From: Nemania diffusa
Lineage: Eukaryota > Ascomycota > Sordariomycetes > Xylariales > Xylariaceae
NCBI GenBank assembly: GCA_038501195.1
Contig: JBBPUQ010000010.1
Coordinates: 2,125,501 to 2,189,500, forward strand
DNA length: 64,000 bases
Direction: 5' to 3'
Of the stretch, positions 58,570 through 64,000 are shown piece after piece (position 1 is the stretch's first letter; the number at the start of each line of letters is the position of its first letter). The notes beneath the pieces were generated by a model. It did not search any database. It was not told where the DNA came from and was given only the letters and a program-made list of their open reading frames with translations. The translations under genes and the position numbers were made by a program.

Positions 58570-59990
58570 TTATTCCTTTTCTAGAAGCGGTTTCAGCACC
58601 TCGAGTGCCTTCATTGACTGTTCATTTGACAAAATTACAGCGCCTGCGCGCGCCGTGGAGAGGTAAGATAACTCGGCGCCGACCCCTGTCTCTATCATAT
58701 TCATTTCGTCAACGAGCTTCCCCGCTACGCCTGAGACAATACCTGTGGCTTCGAGGGGTAGGTTAACGAGATCAAGGAATATGGGTACGAGGTCACCCTC
58801 GGTGTCGCCGACGAGAGAGTCGCCGAAGACGTTTAGGAGAGTCTTATCTAATAGTAAAGAGGGCGCATCCTCCTGTGCCAAAGTGATAGATAAAAATTTA
58901 GGTTGGCTAGCCAGAACCGCAATCAGGCTAGTATACAACTTCGTATCCATGTTATCGAGCCAGCTCGTCCGGTGCCCGTTGCCGTTTGCTTGCCAACTAG
59001 AATGTGTTCGACGGTTGCTTAAATCGATCAACTCGGATACATCTCGACCAGAGCACTGGACAAGGCTAAGGCCGTCACAGATGTACGGGACCACGTTTCG
59101 CTTCTTGAGTAGATCAAAAGTCCGCTTCTGTAATTCTGCGGCGCTTGATGGTGGAGGTGTCGAAGGTGGCTCGCTACCTTGACTTTTTACGCGACCATGC
59201 GACATGACAGCTGGCGACACATAGGATGACTCATCTTCGATGCATTCAAACCCTCGAGCCAGCAGTGCCTGTACAACCGTATCCTTCTTCTTTCTAGGCA
59301 CTAATATGAAATCTGAGTAGTATGTCGTGATGAAAAGAATCGGGATGCCGGCTAGTGCTAGGGGGGATGTCAACTCCATGACGCGATTTCCTGCATCCAT
59401 CCCTGCGCTGATGACGGAGAGGACCAGATAAGGTTCTTTCGAGATAGTGACCCGTTTTGCGGCATCGCGCGAGAGGCGGTTGACGACAGGCTCAAACACT
59501 GTCTTGGCCCAATCGCTATTACACACAACTGAACATTCGATAGGCGTTATGCTTATGTTGAGGAATGCATGCCTCGTGTCGATATCGAGCCCTTCAACGC
59601 CATTGGTGAGACATATGTCTCCAGCCCCCTGAGGGAGAAGAACCTGTAATATAGGTTGCAGAAAGGTTGGGTATAAGTCTAGAGGTATGTGTATTAAGCT
59701 GAAGGTTCCCTCCTAAAAGATGTACTCGTAAGCATCCGACCGCATTGACATGATCGTTGCTCGGCATGCAAGGCCCAGCCGGCCTGTCTGTGCTGCTTGC
59801 ATGCCGGATTATTTCACGAAAAAAGATGCTGGGATGTTGATGCGCGCGATGTGACAGAAGGGTTTCCCCGCAGTCACAGACCTTGCCACCAGACCCGTAG
59901 TTCCCGCGATTTGTGATCCCAAGGGAATGGCACAGTCAACCACGACATGAGGGGAGAATTGCTCACCAGAAATGATATTTGGGCATTCAT
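58570..59990 (-). CDS. CASTOR-like ACT domain protein
   Basis: Exons complement(58570..59712, 59967..59990) encode 388 aa. The first coding exon is only 24 nt (MNAQISFL), then a 254-nt intron (CTG|GTGAGC ... TTTTAG|GAG). Splicing gives MNAQISFLEGTFSLIHIPLD, matching the start of CASTOR/GATS-type proteins. Further family blocks are LYPTFLQPILQVLL, FLNISITPIECSVVC, AKTVFEPVVNRL, EPYLVLSVISAGMDAGNRVM and ELTSPLALAGIPILFITTYYSD, the tandem ACT-fold region. In animals CASTOR1 senses arginine for TORC1; in fungi the ligand and partner are not established, so amino-acid sensing is an inference. The second half is more divergent and ends in an ACT-like AELSYLSTARAGAVILS segment. Confidence 0.9.
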
Positions 59991-60540
59991 CGTAGAAATG
60001 CTGAGTTGAAGTGGCCGCGCACCTACACAGTAGATCGGCGCCAAGCAACCAGTGACCGATCCCCGAATGTCGGAAGCACCCCTGAAAAGCACGGACGGGA
60101 TTACCCTATTGGAATGCCGCTGTACGGATTGATTGGTGGTGGTGAAGGCAGGTGGAAGCGGGCTTGCGTGCAGCGAATAAAGTCGTGGCTTTGTGAAATC
60201 CGGATGGCGACTCGCAGCGTGGAACTCCCATTCCCATGTTTCTCTGGCGTTATTAAGAAAGACAGCCGCGGGAGATTCTTAGTCGACCGGAGAACGAAAC
60301 CGGCGCCGGCGTGTCCACGTACAAAGAGAAATGAGTCAACTGATATGATATGGCTCTGCCGCAGTAGATAGAGCGGTTAGATAATCGGAGGTTCTGTGGA
60401 CACGGAGGGGGAGGTTTAGTCTAAGTAGCACAACACTAAGAACAAGAAAAGCACTCGGAGAATACACGAGGAGCTCGATGGATTCGGGACATAGGTACAG
60501 AACAGGAGGCCATACGGTTGTTAGATAAGTAGGGCCTAGA

Positions 60541-60572
60541 TAGACAGATAGATAGATACCTAGATAGATAGA
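60541..60572. repeat. (GATA)n microsatellite
   Basis: Imperfect gata/gaca tetranucleotide repeats lie in gene-free DNA. Confidence 0.85.
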
Positions 60573-61190
60573 GGTGGATTGGATACCTAGTCTACGCTAG
60601 AGGAGAGGGAGAGAGAAAAAAAAGAGTTAAATGTTAATTAAGGTATAGGCAGATAGCAATCGATCCTCCTCACGACAAACTTTGTCGAGTCAGCGAGAGA
60701 TAACGTAGCATGGTTGGCACCACTTAGACTTGCAATGGTGGAGTTGAGATAGATCGGCACGGTTGCGCTGCCGCTGCTGCTGCTGCCGACGCTGCTGTTA
60801 CTGTTGCTGCTATTGTTGCTGCACGGTGCCATGAAGATGTGTTGCGCTGTGGTTGCTCGCTGCTCGTCCGACCTGGTGAATGCGAATGCGGCTGCAATGT
60901 CGCTGCACCTGCAGAAAGCCTAAAGCAGATCTCGTGGACGATGTCGGATGCACTCTGTAAGTGGCTGGGAAATTGGAACCTACTCGATCGACCGGTGCGA
61001 GTTAAGTGTGTATGCTGTGAGGGGCACGGAAGCTTATGTATGTAACTTGGACACTCCGGTATCTAGACCAGAGACTAGGTAGCCTGGTGGCTAGACTAGA
61101 ACCGTACGGACTGGACTATCGTAGGGTAGGCAGACGGGGTGCGTTCCTCGAAACGGGGCTAAAAGGGACCACATGTAGGTAATTAGACAT

Positions 61191-61246
61191 CACCTACATA
61201 CATACATACATACATCATCATCATCGTCTCGTCATCGTCATCATCC
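61191..61246. repeat. CATA and CAT/CGT simple repeats
   Basis: About five catac units run into a catcatcatcgt-type triplet tract. No coding context is visible. Confidence 0.85.
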
Positions 61247-62091
61247 ATCATTTCCCCATTCCCATCGTTGAATCCGCCTGCGTCTGCCTCTGCTTCTGCA
61301 TCTGCGTCGGCCTGCGTCTACCTGGGTAGCGTCTTGGTAGGTTGGTATTCCCTAAAAGGGGTATCCCGCCATACACGTAAGTAAGTAAGGGGTTGAAAGA
61401 AAAAAACACCAACGGCCGCAAGGAAGCTTGTCGTAGCACCGGCTATTCGAGCGTGTGGTCCGTGGCAGGAGTATACCAGCTAGTTCATTTTCGGCGAATC
61501 TTGCAGCAACGCATCTATCTAAGGGCACATACATACGCGGTAGGTCGCCTACGTAGTATCGAGGCATGTAGTGCACCTATGAGGTAGGTATCTAATAGGA
61601 GGACGGCGGAGCTGGGTACAGTGTAGGTGGTATCTAGCCAGTAGGCAGTTGGGTAGGTAAGGTCGCCAGGTACAGCACTGCAGGCTATTCCACGTTTCCG
61701 GCGGGCGTGGGGGGCTTGAGCAATCTCAGGTTGCTGTGGCTGGCTTGGTCTGGGGTATTGTTCCGAAGTCCAGCGCGCCTCTCTGCAATGATAGGCAATG
61801 TCTGCGCCAAAGAGGGGTTGTGCCGCCGGGTAGGAGACATTTACCTACCTAGGTAGGTATCTATCTGTACCGTACTGACCTAATTACGGCAACCCAAAGG
61901 GCCAACTGTTCGAAAACTAATTTCTTATTAAAATAACACCTAGGAAGTATAGAAATACCCCTTATAGGTGGGTATTATAGTTGTTTTTGGGTTAGCGTAT
62001 ATAGTGCGGCTAGAAATAGTGGAGGCTGTTGGTACATATAGAATATTTATTATTATTGATTTTCTCCCTAGCCACAACAATTTATTTTCCG

Positions 62092-62149
62092 GTAAGTTTT
62101 GGGGACATACCCGTACAACCTTGTACAAGGGTGTTAACTGGTGTATTAG
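62092..62149 (+). other. Putative 5' UTR intron of the DUF3716 gene
   Basis: GTAAGT at 62092 and TAG ending at 62149 delimit 58 nt. The segment contains GTACAACCTTGTAC at 62113-62126, the same 14-mer found in both coding introns of the gene downstream. That shared motif is the main reason to call it an intron. Confidence 0.55.
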
Positions 62150-62230
62150 CATATACAAGCTTCTACACGTATTATCAACCATCAACAAACATTACCACGC
62201 CACATAACCCCGCATCATACATACGGCAAC

Positions 62231-63124
62231 ATGCCGCCACGCGGAGGTCGCGGGGGTAAACCCCGTCTAACCAAGGCCCAGATGGAGCAAGCCGCGGCCG
62301 ACCTTGCTGAAACCCGTCGCCAAGCAGAACGGGCTACTCAAACCCAGCGCGAGCAGCAAGTAGCCAGATCCAGGCAGGAAAATCGTGGTGATGATAGAAT
62401 CATCAATATTCGATTCTGGTGTTGGAATGGCAAGAGTTTGGAACATCTACACGATCATGACGACCCCGACGGCCATATTGCGAGAACCCGGAGCTTTCTT
62501 AATAGCCTCCGTAAGAGTAACTTCAACGACGTTCGTCGTTATATTGAGGACGATATCGTATGTACAACCTTGTACAACCTTAATACTACTTAAACTAACA
62601 TATATAGACTATCTCTCGCCTTATCATCCCAAAGGAAGTTCGAATCAAAGGCGCCCTCACTTACTGCAATATCGAGACAAGTCGTCAACAGCAAGCGTCG
62701 GCCGTTGCGGCTCATATGGTTCTTGACCAAGTCAACGTCAAGGATTGTCAAGCTTGTGCAAGTTCGAAAAGCCGTGGCCCTTTCGACAAGTGTATTTCTT
62801 TTGGCCCTAACGTCTTCGGCGGCGCTTGTTCTTGCTGCCAATACTCTTCACTGGCGACATCGTGCGTTTTCCATAAGAAACAAAAGGGATCTAAATATGC
62901 AGAGGCTTGTAAGTACTTGTACAACCTTGTACGGGCGTATACTAACATCCACAGCCGACGATAAGGACGTGGAAACCGTAAAGCTGCCTAAGATTACTCC
63001 GGAAATGCTTGAACAGGCTACTACTGGCCAGCTCGAGCGTCTTCGTCGACAAATTGACCAAGAGTTGGGTAGCCGCGAGGAGGATGAGGGGGATATGCCT
63101 TCGCGCAAGCGTGCGCGACGATGA
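62231..63124 (+). CDS. DUF3716-type Cys-rich protein
   Basis: Exons 62231..62557, 62608..62908 and 62955..63124 encode 265 aa. Phases agree. The N-terminus is basic and Gln-rich (MPPRGGRGGKPRLTKAQMEQ) with a predicted coiled coil. The middle has a compact Cys-rich block at about residues 155-195: CQACASSKSRGPFDKC, GACSCC, then SCVF. This is the pattern of the fungal DUF3716 domain, a probable zinc-binding module. The C-terminus is a Glu/Arg-rich helix (QLERLRRQIDQELG) ending in a nuclear-localisation-like SRKRARR. DUF3716 genes are multicopy in many filamentous fungi and their function is unknown; DNA binding is only a guess. Both introns (50 and 46 nt) share a 14-base motif. The gene borders an almost pure A/T tract. 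Confidence 0.82.
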
Positions 63125-63299
63125 ATAATTGTGTTGGACTTGGTTTGGGTTTCTACGAGTTAATACTAGGGTTTACGGGTTGATACACACTTGAATTGAG
63201 GTTTTGAGAGTTAGTACACCTTTAAGTAAGGTGAAATCGATAGTTATAAAAACTTTGCAAAGGTTTTTTCTTACTTAAACTTAGTAAGCAAAGTTAAAT

Positions 63300-64000
63300 A
63301 ACTAAGTTAATGAATAATTTTTCATGATATAAAGTTTTAATTTTAATAAATGTGAAATCTTATAATATAAAATATAAATAAATAAAGAAATAAATAAATA
63401 AATAAATAAAATATAATATAATTTTATAATATATAATTTATAAATTAAATTATATATTTTAAATTAATATAATATTAAAATTAATAAAAATATAATTATA
63501 TATATAATAAATAAATATTAATTTATAAATTAATATATTAAAAAATTATATATTTTAATTATAATAATATAAATAAATAAATAAAAAAATAAAAAATTGT
63601 TTTTTAAATAATAATAAATTAAAAAAAAAAAAAAAATATATTTAAATGTTTATTTAAATAATTTATTTATATTATAATATATATATTTATAATTATAATA
63701 AATATAATTAAATTAAATATATTATAAATAAATTAATTAAAAAATAAAAAAAAGTTTTATATATAAATAATAAAAGTTTAATTATATATTTATTATATAT
63801 AATAATTAATTAAATTATATAATTATTAAATTAAATTATTATTATTTAATTATAAATTAATATATATTTAATTTATAATATTATTTTTTTTTTAATATAT
63901 TAATTTATAAATAAATTATTTTATTTTATATTGTTATTTTATAATTATTATATTATATAATTACTATATAATTTTTAATAATTTAAATAATTAATAAATA
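63300..64000. repeat. Almost pure A/T low-complexity sequence
   Basis: From about 63300, and most strongly from about 63340 to the window end, G and C nearly vanish and the sequence is a patchwork of AATA, TATA and TTAAT runs. This is typical of heavily RIP-mutated DNA, AT isochores or centromere-like sequence in filamentous ascomycetes. It has no coding capacity. Bases 63125-63300 form a transition zone. Confidence 0.85.

Larger units (their letters stand above)
59991..62230. other. Gene-free interval with several simple repeats
   Basis: No convincing gene is visible in 2.2 kb. It contains a (GATA)n tract (about 60541-60572), a CTG/GTT triplet tract (about 60770-60822) inside a Ser/Asn-rich 64-codon minus frame (60638-60832), CATA and CATCAT tracts (about 61191-61246), and ACCTACCTAGGTAGGTA palindromes near 61845-61860. 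The last about 140 bases hold the presumed 5' UTR intron of the DUF3716 gene. Confidence 0.55.

Overview
The window looks like nuclear DNA of a filamentous ascomycete (Pezizomycotina, probably Sordariomycetes; the class is an inference). Genes have short GT-AG introns of about 45-255 nt. Several families are fungal or typical of fungi: DUF1996, DUF4048, DUF3716, Erg2, an Hce2-like secreted protein and fungal-type PD-(D/E)XK proteins. Gene-rich, GC-rich segments alternate with AT-rich gene-free ones. I assembled spliced models by hand from conserved family sequence, GT/AG sites and reading phase. Every spliced CDS given with exons sums to a multiple of three.

Layout. 0-7 kb: two minus-strand genes, a single-pass membrane protein and a secreted DUF1996 protein. 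7-12 kb: a long gene-free stretch with decayed, inverted-duplicated sequence. 12-19 kb: a Swa2/auxilin-like clathrin-uncoating factor and an MFS sugar transporter. 22-25 kb: a probable RFTS-like/zinc-finger nuclear protein. 25-33 kb: an accessory, decaying segment. It holds a broken flavin amine oxidase, an intact but atypical protein kinase, an Hce2-like secreted-protein gene with two stop codons, a broken PD-(D/E)XK nuclease-like gene, and two short terminal-inverted-repeat elements. 33-60 kb is mostly housekeeping: Pus4, an FAD oxidoreductase, a DUF4048 protein, an ATP-dependent DNA ligase, Erg2, exosome Csl4, a Sec2-type Rab GEF domain protein, V-ATPase subunit A, acid sphingomyelinase-like phosphodiesterase and a CASTOR-like ACT protein. 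62-64 kb: a DUF3716 gene whose introns share a sequence motif, followed by almost pure A/T sequence to the end of the window.

The genes do not form one pathway. A few sit in related processes: membrane traffic (Swa2, Sec2), vacuole and lipid metabolism (Vma1, acid sphingomyelinase, Erg2), RNA metabolism (Csl4, Pus4) and nutrient sensing or uptake (CASTOR-like, sugar transporter). The observations most worth checking are the shared-motif introns of the DUF3716 gene, the cluster of gene relics with RIP-compatible stop codons at 25-33 kb, and the two non-autonomous inverted-repeat elements.
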